Part shown: positions 11,627 through 22,250 of the stretch, piece after piece
Layout: every line of letters begins with the position of its first letter
Numbering within the stretch: the stretch's first letter is position 1
Origin: Pseudohongiella sp.
GTDB lineage: Bacteria > Pseudomonadota > Gammaproteobacteria > Pseudomonadales > Pseudohongiellaceae
Assembly (NCBI RefSeq): GCF_011050365.1
Contig: NZ_DRFV01000008.1
Span: forward strand, 62,001 to 126,000
Length of the DNA stretch: 64,000 nt
Reading direction: 5' to 3'
The notes under the pieces: generated by a model
What the model was told of the DNA's origin: nothing
Database searches by the model: none
What the model saw: only the letters and a program-made list of their open reading frames with translations
Position numbers and translations under genes: made by a program

Positions 11627-11872
11627 TTAACCGAGGAAAGGGTTTGCGAAGATCACCAGGAAAGACACACCCACACCGATGATTGAGATTACGTCAACGA
11701 AACCAGCAACCAGGAAGAACTGAACCTGCAGTTTAGGGGCCAGTTCCGGCTGACGTGCAGAGCTTTCGATCAGCTTGCCACCCAGATTACCGAATGCAAC
11801 CGCTGTACCAGCGCCACAAAGACCAAAGATGAGGGCGATAGCGATTACAGAAAATGCCTGAATAGTTTCCAT
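11627..11872 (-). CDS. atpE: ATP synthase Fo c subunit
   Basis: The c subunit forms the rotor ring. I chose the ATG giving 'METIQAFSVIAIALI' (81 residues), because a GGAG ribosome-binding site sits 7 bases before it; an in-frame TTG four codons upstream would overlap that site. Two membrane helices flank the polar loop 'SSARQPEL'. The ion-binding carboxylate is Asp60 in 'VAGFVDVIS'. No sodium-type Gln/Glu-Ser signature is visible, so the ring should be proton-driven. Confidence 0.96.
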   Translation of the reverse strand: METIQAFSVIAIALIFGLCGAGTAVAFGNLGGKLIESSARQPELAPKLQVQFFLVAGFVDVISIIGVGVSFLVIFANPFLG

Positions 11873-11921
11873 TTTTTTCTCCAAGATTTAACAAAAGGTC
11901 TAACAGTAAAAGATTAAGGGT

Positions 11922-12803
<882 letters not shown>

Positions 12804-12817
12804 TCAGTTTGCCGATT

Positions 12818-13207
12818 TTACGGGTTGTTCCGGACAGGTCTGCTTACGCGGACAAACATAAGCACGCCTGTTATGTGCACCAGAACAAATCCTGAAAACA
12901 AAACCACCACGTTCAGTGGATCTATATAAATAAAACTCAGTGCGAACCCTGCACCCATCAATACCAGTTTTATCGCTTCACCCTGATAAAGCTCTTTGAC
13001 AATCAGCCCGGCCGATCTTGCTCCCCGGTACTTAAACGCTTTTCTCGCGAAAAGTGTGCCCGGTATTAAACAAATCAAACCACCGATCAGTAAAGAATAT
13101 GCGTCTGTCCAATTGCTCAGTATCGCAACCGCCAGCACAAGCAAAAACAATGTAACTGCCTGTATTACCGCGACTTTATATATGGGAGGAGCTTTTATCG
13201 TTGACAT
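12818..13207 (-). CDS. atpI: ATP synthase-associated protein I
   Basis: A 129-residue membrane protein with four predicted helices and the AtpI-type 'SLLIGGLICLIPGTLFARKAF' region. It is the first gene of the atp operon, where AtpI is normally found. In E. coli AtpI is not essential and is thought to help c-ring assembly or Mg2+ supply. Identification rests on position and the motif, since AtpI proteins are poorly conserved. Confidence 0.85.
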   Translation of the reverse strand: MSTIKAPPIYKVAVIQAVTLFLLVLAVAILSNWTDAYSLLIGGLICLIPGTLFARKAFKYRGARSAGLIVKELYQGEAIKLVLMGAGFALSFIYIDPLNVVVLFSGFVLVHITGVLMFVRVSRPVRNNP

Positions 13208-13270
13208 GTGTGACGCTGGTAGTCAAAAGCTCTCTTGTTTTTGGCTTCCGTTCCTCTTTCAGAGGTGCGC

Positions 13271-13299
13271 ATTATAGGGATTTTAGCCCGGCCAATCAA
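13271..13299 (-). promoter_or_regulatory. Sigma-70-like promoter of the atp operon
   Basis: On the minus strand TTGATT (13299-13294) is followed by a 17-bp spacer and a perfect TATAAT (13276-13271). This lies 64 bases upstream of the atpI start and points into the operon. Both hexamers and the spacing fit a strong housekeeping promoter. Confidence 0.8.
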
Positions 13300-13331
13300 C
13301 ACGGTATTACACTCTCCTGCTTAATGCCTGT

Positions 13332-14255
13332 TTACTTGATATGCGCAAGAATGCCGTCAAGCTCATCCAGACTGTTATAGCGCAACGTCAGTTTACCGGA
13401 ACCCTTGCTGCTGTGTTGTATCTGTACTTTGGCGCCGATGCGCTCGGACAGTTTGTCTTCCAGGCTGGCTATATCCGGATCCTGCCGTTCAACCTCGGCT
13501 TTTTTCGGCGACTCGTCGGCCAGTAACCGGCGCACCATGGACTCGGTCTGACGCACGGACAGGCCTTTGCCACTGACCGCCTTGGCGGCCTCCGACTGTT
13601 GCTCCGCTGGCAGGCCCAACAGGGCTCGCGCATGTCCCATTTCCAGATCGCCGCGCTCCAGCATCAGCCGCACGTCATGGCTCAGCGACATCAAGCGCAA
13701 CAGATTGGTGACTGTGGTCCGCGATTTGCCGACCGCTTCTGCCACTTCCTGCTGCGTCAATTCAAACTCTTCCTGCAGACGTTTCAGCGCCATGGCTTCT
13801 TCGATCGGGTTAAGATTTTCGCGCTGAATGTTCTCGATCAGCGACATGGCAATGGCAGATTCGTCGCCCACCAGCCGGATAACAGCGGGAATGGTATCCA
13901 GACCGGCCAGTTGGGTGGCGCGCCATCGGCGTTCACCGGCAATGATTTCGTAACGGTCACCCGGTACCGGTCGCACCACTATCGGTTGCATGACGCCCTG
14001 AACCTTGATGGATTCGGCCAGCTCTTGCAGCGCCTCCTCATGCATGTCGGTTCGCGGCTGATACTTGCCGCGCTGGATCAGTTCAACCGGCAGATGCCGC
14101 AGTTCGCTGTCTTTGTCGACCCGCGGTTGCGGTTGTCCCGGGGTTGCGTCGGGCTGCACAGGCACCTGCTCACTGGCCTGCGCGGCACGATGCGACGCGG
14201 CGGCACTGCCCAGCAGCTTATCCAGTCCCCGACCCAGTTTTTTCTTTCCTGACAT
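13332..14255 (-). CDS. parB: Chromosome partitioning protein ParB
   Basis: ParB binds parS sites near the origin, spreads as a CTP-dependent clamp and works with ParA in origin segregation. The start is the ATG giving 'MSGKKKLGRGLDKLL', with AAAGG upstream; an in-frame TTG two codons earlier is less likely. The order is: N-terminal ParA-contact motif 'LGRGLDKLLG', ParB/Srx domain with 'GERRWRATQLAGL' (about residue 105), helix-turn-helix 'TQQEVAEAVGKSRTTVTNLL', and a C-terminal dimerisation domain ending 'LDELDGILAHIK'. Candidate target sites lie at 25615 and 26275 inside recF. The gene follows parA with 47 bases between. Confidence 0.96.
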   Translation of the reverse strand: MSGKKKLGRGLDKLLGSAAASHRAAQASEQVPVQPDATPGQPQPRVDKDSELRHLPVELIQRGKYQPRTDMHEEALQELAESIKVQGVMQPIVVRPVPGDRYEIIAGERRWRATQLAGLDTIPAVIRLVGDESAIAMSLIENIQRENLNPIEEAMALKRLQEEFELTQQEVAEAVGKSRTTVTNLLRLMSLSHDVRLMLERGDLEMGHARALLGLPAEQQSEAAKAVSGKGLSVRQTESMVRRLLADESPKKAEVERQDPDIASLEDKLSERIGAKVQIQHSSKGSGKLTLRYNSLDELDGILAHIK

Positions 14256-14302
14256 GCTCAAACCTTTGTGATCCTTGATGATTAACTCTGACGTCGTCCT
14301 GC

Positions 14303-15079
14303 TCAGGTGGCAGCCTGTTCCTGGCGGCGCAGCATTTCGCCGGCAAGCGCCAGATAGGCAATGGCGCCACGCGACTGACGATCGTATTGCAACACCGGCA
14401 AACCGTAACTGGGCGCCTCTGCCAACCTGACATTACGGGGCACAACCGTGCGATACACGCGGTCACCGAAATGGTGGTAAAGCTGTCCGGACACTTCCGT
14501 GGTCAGCTTGTTGCGCGGATCATACATGGTGCGCAGAATACCTTCGATCTTGAGTTCCGGGTTATGCCTTTCACTGACTGCGGAGATGGTATCAACCAGC
14601 GCAGACAGTCCTTCCAACGCATAATATTCACATTGCATGGGAATAATGACACCTTGTGCCGCCACCAGTGCGTTCAGTGTCAGCATGCCCAACGAGGGTG
14701 GGCAGTCGATAACTATGAAGTCGTAGCGCTCCGTTACTTTCGCCAGCACTTCTTTTAACCGGCTTTCGCGCCGTTCCAGCTCCAGCAACTCAATTTCTGC
14801 AGCGACCAGATCACCATTCGCCGGCAACATGTCAAAACCCGCTTCGGGCGCCTTGACACAGGCCTGATCAAAATCGGCTTCGCCAACCAACACATCGTAA
14901 ACGGAGTATTCCAGGTCAGCCTTGTCGATGCCGCTGCCCATGGTGGCATTTCCTTGCGGATCCATGTCGACCAGCAATACACGACGCCTGGTCGCCTGTA
15001 ATGAGGCGGCCAGGTTAACGGATGTGGTTGTTTTCCCTACACCGCCTTTCTGGTTGGCGATCGCGAGTATTTTTGTCAC
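14303..15079 (-). CDS. parA: Chromosome partitioning ATPase ParA
   Basis: ParA is the nucleoid-bound ATPase that moves ParB-parS complexes. The 258-residue product begins 'MTKILAIANQKGGVGKTT', the deviant Walker A of the ParA/MinD group (KGGVGKTT, residues 11-18). It continues with 'LLVDMDPQGNAT' (switch I region) and 'FIVIDCPPSLG' (Walker B). It has no N-terminal DNA-binding extension, as expected of chromosomal ParA/Soj. It is the third gene of the mnmG-rsmG-parA-parB unit. Confidence 0.96.
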   Translation of the reverse strand: MTKILAIANQKGGVGKTTTSVNLAASLQATRRRVLLVDMDPQGNATMGSGIDKADLEYSVYDVLVGEADFDQACVKAPEAGFDMLPANGDLVAAEIELLELERRESRLKEVLAKVTERYDFIVIDCPPSLGMLTLNALVAAQGVIIPMQCEYYALEGLSALVDTISAVSERHNPELKIEGILRTMYDPRNKLTTEVSGQLYHHFGDRVYRTVVPRNVRLAEAPSYGLPVLQYDRQSRGAIAYLALAGEMLRRQEQAAT

Positions 15080-15117
15080 CGGCGGTTCCTGTCTGCTAAA
15101 GCTGGTTGCTGCTGTTG

Positions 15118-15783
15118 TTAGGGTCTTGTCAGTTGCAATTCGATAATATGGCGCTGTGCATCACAGTACGGTATGTCAATGGCCCGCGCATCCGCTTGCT
15201 GCCAGTGTGCAGGCAAATCACGGATTTCATCTGTCGGGTACTGGCCTTTCATCGCCAGCAATCGGGTATCCGGACCACACAGATGTTCGCAGCCCAGGGC
15301 AAAATCAGCCAGCGAGGAAAACGCCCGGCTCACGACAATATCAAGTTGGCCAGGACTTTGGTAGCTTTCGATGCGCGTGTTTTCAACTTTGACATTTTTC
15401 AACCCCAGCGCCATCAGGGCCTGAAACACAAAGCGGGTTTTTTTGCCGTTGCTGTCCAGCAGGGTAAAATTGACTCCGGGCAAACTCAGGGCCAGTGGAA
15501 TGCCCGGCAAACCCGGACCGGTGCCCACATCCAGCACTGTCATGTTGGGTTTTTCTGCACACAACGCCTGAATGCGCGGCAACAGACTCAGACTGTCGAG
15601 CAGATGCCGCGACACCATGTCGTGTGGATCGCGCACGGCCGACAGGTTGAACGCCTGGTTCCATTTGTCGAGCAGATTGACGTACTCGATCATGGCAGCC
15701 TGCTGAGCCTCGCTCAGGTCAAGCGCCATCTCAACCAGTCCGTGTTGCAGTCGTTTTGCCAGGTCCATCTTTATCAAATCCAT
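15118..15783 (-). CDS. rsmG: 16S rRNA (guanine527-N7)-methyltransferase
   Basis: RsmG methylates G527 of 16S rRNA using S-adenosylmethionine. The 221-residue protein shows the family N-terminal 'YVNLLDKWNQAFNLSAVRDP' region, 'RHLLDSLSLLP', the SAM loop 'VLDVGTGPGLPGIPLAL', and 'LLDSNGKKTRF', 'SRAFSSLADF'. It starts one base after the mnmG stop (TGA-C-ATG), indicating translational coupling; a second in-frame ATG five codons downstream is an alternative start. Confidence 0.95.
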   Translation of the reverse strand: MDLIKMDLAKRLQHGLVEMALDLSEAQQAAMIEYVNLLDKWNQAFNLSAVRDPHDMVSRHLLDSLSLLPRIQALCAEKPNMTVLDVGTGPGLPGIPLALSLPGVNFTLLDSNGKKTRFVFQALMALGLKNVKVENTRIESYQSPGQLDIVVSRAFSSLADFALGCEHLCGPDTRLLAMKGQYPTDEIRDLPAHWQQADARAIDIPYCDAQRHIIELQLTRP

Positions 15784-15784
15784 G

Positions 15785-17689
15785 TCAGGCCGTTTGTCTG
15801 GTTCTGACAGCCTGGTATTTTTTCAGATAAATCAGCAGCAGAGACACAGCTGCCGGCGTCATGCCAGGGATACGCGAAGCCCGGGCAATGGTGTCAGGTT
15901 TGGCTGCGAGCAATTTCTGTTTAAGCTCGTTGGAAAGCCCTTCCATGTGCTGATAGTCAAAGTCTGCCGGCAGCGCCGTGTTTTCCTGACGCTTGAGTTT
16001 CTGGATATCCTCTTCCTGGCGATTGATATAGCCTTGATATTTAAGCTGTATTTCAACCTGTTGAGTCACCTGAGGATCCAGTTCGGGCAATTTGATCGAG
16101 GTTTCATGCAATGCGTCGCGCATAGTCTGATAACTGAGTTCCGGGCGCGCCAGCAAATCCGCCAGATTGTATTCTCGACCCAGCGGTTTATCCAGCAGGC
16201 CACTGATGGCGGCCTCCTTGTCAGTGCCTGGCTGCACCCAGACAGACTTCAGGCGTTTCAATTCATCGCCGATACTGTCCTGCTTCTGGCAAAACGCCTG
16301 CCAGCGCTCATCGTCAATCAGACCCATATCCCGGCCGACACTGGTCAAGCGCAGATCAGCGTTATCTTCGCGCAGCAGCAAGCGGTATTCGGCGCGGCTG
16401 GTAAACATGCGATAGGGTTCTGTGGTGCCCATGCTGATCAGGTCGTCGACCAGCACGCCGATGTAGGCCTGGTCTCGGCGCGGGCACCAGCTTTCCAGCT
16501 CGCGTGCGGCACGGGCGGCATTGATACCGGCGAGTAATCCCTGTGCACCGGCTTCTTCGTAGCCCGTCGTGCCGTTGATCTGACCGGCAAAATACAGGCC
16601 TTTGATAAACCGGGTTTCCAGCGAATGATGCAGGTCGCGCGGATCAAAGAAATCGTACTCGATAGCGTAGCCAGGACGGGTAATATGCGCGTTTTCAAAG
16701 CCTTTGATCTGGCGCACCAACTCGATCTGCACATCAAAGGGCAGGCTGGTGGAGATGCCATTGGGATACAGCTCGTTGGTGTTGAGTCCTTCAGGCTCAA
16801 CAAAGATCTGATGCGAGGTCTTGTCAGCAAAACGCATCACTTTGTCTTCAATGGACGGGCAGTAGCGAGGCCCTATGCCTTCGATAACACCGGAGTACAT
16901 CGGCGATCGGTCCAGCCCATTGCGGATAATCTCGTGACAGCGTTCATTAGTGGCTGTTATATAACAATTTATTTGTTCCGGGTGGTCTTCCACCTTGCCC
17001 ATGAATGACATGACCGGCAGTGGCGTATCGCCGGGCTGCGCCTGCATCACGGAAAAATCCACCGAGCGGGCGTCAATGCGCGGCGGTGTGCCGGTTTTCA
17101 GACGACCCACGTTGAACGGCAATTCACGCAAACGGTCGGCCAGCTTGATTGAGGGCGGATCGCCGGCACGACCACCTGAGGTGTTTTCCAGGCCGATATG
17201 AATCTTGCCGCCGAGGAAAGTACCGGTGGTTAACACCACGGTCGGAGCAAAAAAGCGCACGCCCATTTGCGTGACAACACCGTCTACGCGCTCACCCTGC
17301 AGAATCAGATCGTCAGCAGCTTGCTGAAAAATATCCAGATTGTCCTGGCTTTCGAGAATATGCCGAATCGCAGCTCGATACAGAGCACGATCGGCCTGGG
17401 CCCGGGTGGCACGCACGGCTGGGCCTTTGCTGCTGTTCAGTACCCGGAACTGGATGCCAGCCAGGTCTGTCGCTGTGGCCATGGCACCGCCCAAAGCATC
17501 GATTTCGCGAACCAGATGGCTCTTTCCTATCCCGCCGATAGCAGGGTTGCAGGACATCTGGCCCAGGGTTTCGATATTGTGCGTCAGCAGCAGGGTTTTC
17601 ACGCCTGAACGGGCCGCTGCCAGAGCCGCCTCGGTTCCGGCATGGCCACCACCGACCACGATCACGTCATATCGTTTGGAAAAATCCAT
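15785..17689 (-). CDS. mnmG: tRNA U34 carboxymethylaminomethyl-modifying enzyme, FAD subunit
   Basis: MnmG (GidA) works with MnmE to modify wobble uridine 34 in certain tRNAs using FAD and a folate donor. I set the start at '[21 protein letters not shown]', placing the [10 protein letters not shown] dinucleotide-binding loop at residues 13-22; the open frame extends 28 codons upstream without family similarity. The product is 634 residues. Family signatures include '[22 protein letters not shown]', '[21 protein letters not shown]' and '[17 protein letters not shown]' (given here in part). It heads the rsmG-parA-parB unit and flanks the AT-rich origin candidate. Confidence 0.96.
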   Translation of the reverse strand: MDFSKRYDVIVVGGGHAGTEAALAAARSGVKTLLLTHNIETLGQMSCNPAIGGIGKSHLVREIDALGGAMATATDLAGIQFRVLNSSKGPAVRATRAQADRALYRAAIRHILESQDNLDIFQQAADDLILQGERVDGVVTQMGVRFFAPTVVLTTGTFLGGKIHIGLENTSGGRAGDPPSIKLADRLRELPFNVGRLKTGTPPRIDARSVDFSVMQAQPGDTPLPVMSFMGKVEDHPEQINCYITATNERCHEIIRNGLDRSPMYSGVIEGIGPRYCPSIEDKVMRFADKTSHQIFVEPEGLNTNELYPNGISTSLPFDVQIELVRQIKGFENAHITRPGYAIEYDFFDPRDLHHSLETRFIKGLYFAGQINGTTGYEEAGAQGLLAGINAARAARELESWCPRRDQAYIGVLVDDLISMGTTEPYRMFTSRAEYRLLLREDNADLRLTSVGRDMGLIDDERWQAFCQKQDSIGDELKRLKSVWVQPGTDKEAAISGLLDKPLGREYNLADLLARPELSYQTMRDALHETSIKLPELDPQVTQQVEIQLKYQGYINRQEEDIQKLKRQENTALPADFDYQHMEGLSNELKQKLLAAKPDTIARASRIPGMTPAAVSLLLIYLKKYQAVRTRQTA

Positions 17690-17721
17690 AGTTTGAACAG
17701 TCAATTTTGAAAAGGGTGCTA

Positions 17722-17749
17722 AGTATAAGCCTTGTAACGCAAATTTAAA
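17722..17749 (-). promoter_or_regulatory. Possible promoter of mnmG
   Basis: On the minus strand TTTAAA (17749-17744), a 16-bp spacer and TATACT (17727-17722) lie 33 bases before the mnmG ATG. The -10 is good and the -35 only fair. No strong ribosome-binding site precedes the ATG. Confidence 0.4.
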
Positions 17750-17765
17750 GGCTTGTGATGGAAAA

Positions 17766-18060
17766 TAATCCACAAGTAAATCTTATTAACATTAATGATT
17801 AAATATAATAGATATAGTTATAGATAAAACATAAAGACTTAATACTGTTAATACTAATGGTAAACCGGTTTTCTGTAGACAACCCTTTTTTTTATATATA
17901 AAACATAGGGATACTGACTGTATAGTTCGGTGCACAAGCACTGCTCAAGCTGCAGCAAAGCTTTTATCAAGCTGTGCAGAAGACCCGATGTTATCCACAA
18001 GGCAAAAAACAGGAAAATTTCACAAAAAACTTATACACAGAAAATGCGATTTTATGCACA
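17766..18060. other. AT-rich segment with DnaA boxes (origin candidate 1, mnmG-mnmE gap)
   Basis: The ~400-base gap between mnmG and mnmE holds no gene. A very AT-rich stretch covers 17775-17915. Beside it are DnaA-box matches, all in the same orientation: TTATCCACA at 17991-17999 (perfect), TTATACACA at 18031-18039 and TTATGCACA at 18052-18060, plus the weaker TAATCCACA at 17766-17774. The last two strong boxes start 21 bases apart, about two helical turns. An unwinding element next to a box cluster beside mnmG is the E. coli-type oriC setting. No mioC is present. Whether it is active cannot be told from sequence. Confidence 0.55.
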
Positions 18061-18093
18061 GTTTTTGACCATCTTGAGAACAGGCAAAAATAA

Positions 18094-19491
18094 TTATTTG
18101 CCAATGCAAAAACTGGAGAAAATACGTCCCAATAGATCATCGGTGGTGACTGCCCCGGTGATTTCACCCAGATGTCGGTGCGCGTGACGTAGATCTTCGG
18201 CAACCAGTTCGGCTGCAGCATGATGGGACAACTGAAAACGAGCCTGTTCCAGACATTGCCGGGTTTTGCCCAATGCGTCCAGATGGCGGCGACGGGCAAT
18301 AAACCCGCCTTCTGCCGTGGCCTGAAAGCCCATGCAATCTTTCAGGTGCTGACGTAGCAGGTCTATACCAGCGCCCTGTTTCGCGGATAGCCGGATGACA
18401 CTGGCCTGGCCTGTGTCTGCTGCCGGTATCAGCGCCGGCGGTTTCGACTGCAGGTCCACTTTGTTCTGGATAATGGTCAGTCGGGAAGTGTCCAGTGCGT
18501 GGGACAGGGCTTCGAATCCCGGACCCTGCAGATAGGTTTTGATATTGCTGACATCAACCGATTCCTGACTGGCATCGACTACCAGCAGAATGCGGTCAGC
18601 CTGCGTTACAGCATTGACCGCGCGCCTTATGCCCTCCTGCTCGACGACGTCATCACTGTCACGCAAACCAGCCGTGTCAGTGATGTGAAGAGGCATTCCG
18701 TCGATGGTGATCTGCTCACTGAGTACATCTCGCGTGGTGCCGGCGATGTCAGTGACAATGGCTGATTCTTTACCGGCAAGTGCGTTCAACAGGCTGGATT
18801 TCCCGGCATTGGGTTTGCCGGCGATAACCACCGCCATGCCTTCGCGGATCAGGGCGCCCTGACGTGCCTGCTCAAGTACCTTGTCTAACGTCACTATGAT
18901 GGAATCGAGTTTTTCCGCGATACGGCCTTCGCTGAGGAAATCGATCTCTTCGTCGGTGAAATCGATCGCCGCTTCCAGGTAGACTCGTAACAGGGTGATG
19001 GACTCGGCCAGGTTGTCTATCAGTCGCGAGAACTCGCCCTGCAAGGTGCGCATGGCGCTTTTGGCTGCTTCCGCGGAGCTGCTGTCAATAAGATCGGCGA
19101 TGGCCTCAGCCTGCGCCAGGTCCACTTTGTCGTTAAGGAAGGCTCGCTCGGTGAATTCGCCCGGTCGCGCCAGCCGAGCACCGGCCGCCAGAATGATTTT
19201 CAGCAGGGCATCCATGATGAAATAGCCACCATGGCCTTGCAGTTCAAGCACGTCTTCGCCGGTAAAAGAGTTGGGACCCGGAAAATACAGTGCAATGCCC
19301 TGATCGATGAGCTCGCCGGTATTGTCGTGGAAGGGGCAGTAATGTGCGTGTCGCGGCGTTGGCGTGAAATGCAGGATGCGGTTGGCAATGTCCTGACACG
19401 CCGGACCGGACACTCGCACGATACCCACACCGCTACGACCCGGTGGTGTGGCTACCGCACAAATTGTGTCCGTATCCGATGCGCTCAGCAT
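18094..19491 (-). CDS. mnmE: tRNA modification GTPase MnmE
   Basis: MnmE is the GTPase partner of MnmG in wobble uridine modification. The 465-residue product has the N-terminal folate-binding domain ('[16 protein letters not shown]'), a helical domain, and an inserted G domain with '[14 protein letters not shown]' (G1), 'DIAGTTRD' (G2), 'DTAGLRDS' (G3) and 'NKVD' (G4). It ends with the catalytic C-terminal motif 'FCIGK'. It follows yidC by 17 bases and is last in the rpmH-rnpA-yidD-yidC-mnmE series. Confidence 0.97.
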   Translation of the reverse strand: MLSASDTDTICAVATPPGRSGVGIVRVSGPACQDIANRILHFTPTPRHAHYCPFHDNTGELIDQGIALYFPGPNSFTGEDVLELQGHGGYFIMDALLKIILAAGARLARPGEFTERAFLNDKVDLAQAEAIADLIDSSSAEAAKSAMRTLQGEFSRLIDNLAESITLLRVYLEAAIDFTDEEIDFLSEGRIAEKLDSIIVTLDKVLEQARQGALIREGMAVVIAGKPNAGKSSLLNALAGKESAIVTDIAGTTRDVLSEQITIDGMPLHITDTAGLRDSDDVVEQEGIRRAVNAVTQADRILLVVDASQESVDVSNIKTYLQGPGFEALSHALDTSRLTIIQNKVDLQSKPPALIPAADTGQASVIRLSAKQGAGIDLLRQHLKDCMGFQATAEGGFIARRRHLDALGKTRQCLEQARFQLSHHAAAELVAEDLRHAHRHLGEITGAVTTDDLLGRIFSSFCIGK

Positions 19492-19508
19492 GATATAGGT
19501 ATCACTGC

Positions 19509-21227
19509 TTAGCTTTTGGCTGCCTCTTTGGCAGCGTAGTCGGCTTCAATATTGCGGGTGATATACCATTGCTGGGCAATACCCAGAACGCTGTTTGCCA
19601 GCCAGTACAGCACCAGGCCTGCCGGGAACCAGAGGAAGAAGATGGTCATCACCACCGGCATGAACTTCATTATCTTGGCCTGAGTCGGGTCCTGGGGAGT
19701 CGGGTTCAGCATGAATTGCACATACATCGATGCGCCCATCAGCAATGGCAGCACAAAGAACGGGTCCATCACTGACAGGTCGTTGATCCACAGAATCCAG
19801 GGCGCGTGTCGCAGTTCGACGCCTTCCAGCAATACCCAGTACAGAGCGATGAACACCGGCATCTGCACCAGCATGGGCAGACAGCCGCCAAACGGATTGA
19901 TCTTCTCTTTCTTGTAGAGCTCCATGGTGGCTTTCTGGAGCTTCATTTTGTCATCACCATAACGCTCTTTGAGCTGGTTCATCTTGGGCATGACACGGCG
20001 CATATTGGCCATGGACCGATAGCTGGTGGCGGATAACTTGAAGAACACGCCTTTGACGATGACGGTCAGGATCAGGATGGACCAGCCGTAGTTGCCGATG
20101 ATGTTATTGATCTGCGTCAGCAACCAGTAGATTGGCGAGGCCACAAACCACAACCAGCCATAGTCAATTGTGCGGTCCAGCCAGGGTGCGATTTCACCCA
20201 GACGATACTGGTCCTTGGGGCCGGCATAAAAGGACATTTGCTGAACGTTGTTGCTGTTGGGTGCAACAACAAACTCTGAACTGGTGAAACCACCTATGTA
20301 TTCATTCTGGCTGTTGCGACGGAACGAAAAGCTGTTGCGCGACTGCTGCGGTGGTACAAAGGCGGAAATGAAGTAGTGCTGGCCCAGGGCAACCCAGCCA
20401 CCGTCAATTTCGTGAGACGCACGCTCTTCGACTTCATCAAACGGGATTTTGACGTAGTTGTCGTCGCTTGAAGTCGTTGCAAAACCCAGAAAACTGGCCA
20501 TGCCGAATCCACTGCCCTGAGTGGGATCCTCGTAGTTGCTGCGTTTGATCTGGCCAAACATGTTGGCCTGCCATGGCATATCGGTGGTGTTGTTGACGTC
20601 GTAGGCAATATCGATCAGGTAGTTATCGCGCTCAAAGGTAAAACGTTTGATTACCACGACGCCGTTGTTGTCAGTGTAGCGCAGGTCAACATTCAGCACG
20701 TTCTGATCCGGTGCCAGTGCGTAGCTGTCGGCGCTGGCGGTGTACAGTGCGCGCTCGGCGCCATCAATTCCGTTCTGACCGATCAGACCGCTCTGGGCAA
20801 CATAGGTTCTCAACGTGGTGTTTTCGAGCAATACAAAGGGTTGGTCCGGGGTGTCAATTTGTGTGTAGTGTTCCGGCAGAGATACAAACACGATGTCACC
20901 ACCGCGGCGGTCAATCGTGACGTTTAAAACATCGGTGCTGACCGTGATCAGGGTTTCAGAGGTCTCCACATTGGCAGCAGCGGTTGTCGAACTGGCAACT
21001 ACCGGGATATCAGAGGAGCTCGTGGATGGCGTATCGGTGATATCTGCAGAGGCTTGCGGTCGGCCAGCAGTGTTGTCGACCGAGGGCAAATCGCCATTAT
21101 CCTGTTGTGTCTGCACTACGTCCGGTGACGGTGTTGCTGTTGACGGATAGTCGTCCTGCCAGGCCAGCAGCAGCATGTAACTGACAACGGCCAAACCGGA
21201 TATGAGCGCGTATCTAATATAATCCAT
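19509..21227 (-). CDS. yidC: Membrane protein insertase YidC
   Basis: YidC inserts and folds inner-membrane proteins, alone or with SecYEG. The 572-residue protein has the gram-negative layout: first membrane helix at residues 5-23, a large periplasmic domain (about 50-340) whose start is a low-complexity Ser/Thr/Asp linker, then the conserved core. The core contains '[20 protein letters not shown]', '[19 protein letters not shown]' and '[16 protein letters not shown]'. It lies 9 bases after yidD. Confidence 0.97.
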   Translation of the reverse strand: MDYIRYALISGLAVVSYMLLLAWQDDYPSTATPSPDVVQTQQDNGDLPSVDNTAGRPQASADITDTPSTSSSDIPVVASSTTAAANVETSETLITVSTDVLNVTIDRRGGDIVFVSLPEHYTQIDTPDQPFVLLENTTLRTYVAQSGLIGQNGIDGAERALYTASADSYALAPDQNVLNVDLRYTDNNGVVVIKRFTFERDNYLIDIAYDVNNTTDMPWQANMFGQIKRSNYEDPTQGSGFGMASFLGFATTSSDDNYVKIPFDEVEERASHEIDGGWVALGQHYFISAFVPPQQSRNSFSFRRNSQNEYIGGFTSSEFVVAPNSNNVQQMSFYAGPKDQYRLGEIAPWLDRTIDYGWLWFVASPIYWLLTQINNIIGNYGWSILILTVIVKGVFFKLSATSYRSMANMRRVMPKMNQLKERYGDDKMKLQKATMELYKKEKINPFGGCLPMLVQMPVFIALYWVLLEGVELRHAPWILWINDLSVMDPFFVLPLLMGASMYVQFMLNPTPQDPTQAKIMKFMPVVMTIFFLWFPAGLVLYWLANSVLGIAQQWYITRNIEADYAAKEAAKS

Positions 21228-21236
21228 GGGTAAAGG

Positions 21237-21494
21237 CTACTTATTGGTTGAAGACGTTTCACCGTCAGAGTGAGTGTGACTGCCTGGCACAGGATCGTAA
21301 CCACCCGGATGCCAGGGATGACAGCGCAGAATTCGGCGCGTGCCAAGATAACATCCTTTCACAAGTCCGTGACAGGCAATGGCATCCTGGGTGTAATGAG
21401 AGCAGGAGGGGTAAAAACGACACTGATTGCCGATGAGAAGACTGAGGGTGTACTGGTAAACAGTGATCAGCTTGATAGCGAACTTAGCCAGCAT
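21237..21494 (-). CDS. yidD: Membrane protein insertion efficiency factor YidD
   Basis: A small protein of 85 residues with the YidD signature 'CRFYPSCSHYTQDAI' and 'RILRCHPWHPGGYDPVP', and an N-terminal amphipathic helix. It sits between rnpA and yidC, its conserved place. It is thought to assist YidC-dependent insertion. The C-terminal tail after the proline motif is polar and variable. Confidence 0.95.
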   Translation of the reverse strand: MLAKFAIKLITVYQYTLSLLIGNQCRFYPSCSHYTQDAIACHGLVKGCYLGTRRILRCHPWHPGGYDPVPGSHTHSDGETSSTNK

Positions 21495-21518
21495 GTGAAG
21501 TCACCCGTTATCTTGCAG

Positions 21519-21929
21519 CTATTTCGTGGTCTGGTTTGCGGTTTTGTTCGTGGTCTGGCGGTCGCGGCGCCGAATCAGATCCTGCCACAGTCTGTCCAGA
21601 ATCTGGTCGATGGAGGCATTGTCCAGAGAGTCCAGTCCTTTGCGTGCCAGAATAACGATGTCCAGCCCGGCGAGCAAATGTTGACGATGTCGAAAAGATT
21701 CGCGAATCAGCCTTTTGACCCGATTTCGTTGCACTGCCAGGCGAACGTTTTTCTTGGCAATTACCAGGCCCAGTCTGGGCGTAACATTATCATGTCTGAT
21801 TGCAAGAATCAGAAACTGGGCACAGGAGACCTTGTGCTGCGCCTGACTGAAGACGGCCTGATAGTCAGAAGCCGTCAGGAGCCGCAGATTTCTACCAAAA
21901 CCATGACTGGTTACTTGCTGGTCGGTCAC
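21519..21929 (-). CDS. rnpA: Ribonuclease P protein component
   Basis: RnpA is the protein partner of the RNase P RNA that trims tRNA 5' ends. The 136-residue basic protein shows 'LRLLTASDYQAVF' near the start, 'LGLVIAKKNVRLAVQRNRVKR' (the RNR region) in the middle, and 'IVILARKGL'. The C-terminal tail is rich in Thr, Gln and Lys. It lies 21 bases after rpmH, and the two are co-transcribed in most bacteria. The start could also be a few codons downstream. Confidence 0.95.
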   Translation of the reverse strand: MTDQQVTSHGFGRNLRLLTASDYQAVFSQAQHKVSCAQFLILAIRHDNVTPRLGLVIAKKNVRLAVQRNRVKRLIRESFRHRQHLLAGLDIVILARKGLDSLDNASIDQILDRLWQDLIRRRDRQTTNKTANQTTK

Positions 21930-21950
21930 ATGCAGCTCTTGTCAGTAAAA

Positions 21951-22085
21951 TCAGGCAGACAGCTTGGCGCGGCCTCGTGAACGACGACGCTTGATAACCA
22001 GACGACCACCTTTGGTTGCCATACGTGCACGGAAACCGTGAGTTCGGGCGCGTTTCAGCAGGCTGGGTTGGAAAGTTCTTTTCAT
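21951..22085 (-). CDS. rpmH: Ribosomal protein bL34
   Basis: A 44-residue, strongly basic protein beginning '[18 protein letters not shown]' and continuing '[19 protein letters not shown]', the bL34 signature. The start was chosen by homology; the open frame continues 39 codons upstream without similarity. It is the first gene of the rpmH-rnpA-yidD-yidC-mnmE series and is divergent from dnaA. Confidence 0.98.
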   Translation of the reverse strand: MKRTFQPSLLKRARTHGFRARMATKGGRLVIKRRRSRGRAKLSA

Positions 22086-22221
22086 AATGGCGATCCAGGG
22101 TGATTCAGTAAATGGTGGTTCGGATAAATTAAAGAGCGCGGATTTTAGATGTTTTACCAACTTTATGCAATAGATTCCTTGTATTGCGGGTGTGTTCGGC
22201 ACACGGAATTTTTATCCGACG

Positions 22222-22250
22222 CTTATACCCTGTTAGTAACAAGTTATCCA
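22222..22250 (-). promoter_or_regulatory. Predicted rpmH promoter with a DnaA box on its -35
   Basis: On the minus strand TGGATA (22250-22245), a 17-bp spacer and TATAAG (22227-22222) point to rpmH. The -35 hexamer lies wholly inside the DnaA box TTATCCACA at 22244-22252. The leader would be about 130 bases. Confidence 0.5.

Noticed and set aside
18505-18530. tRNA T-arm-like 'GGCTTCGAATCCC' stretch
   Set aside because: It lies in the conserved coding region of mnmE and no acceptor stem or anticodon arm can be built around it.
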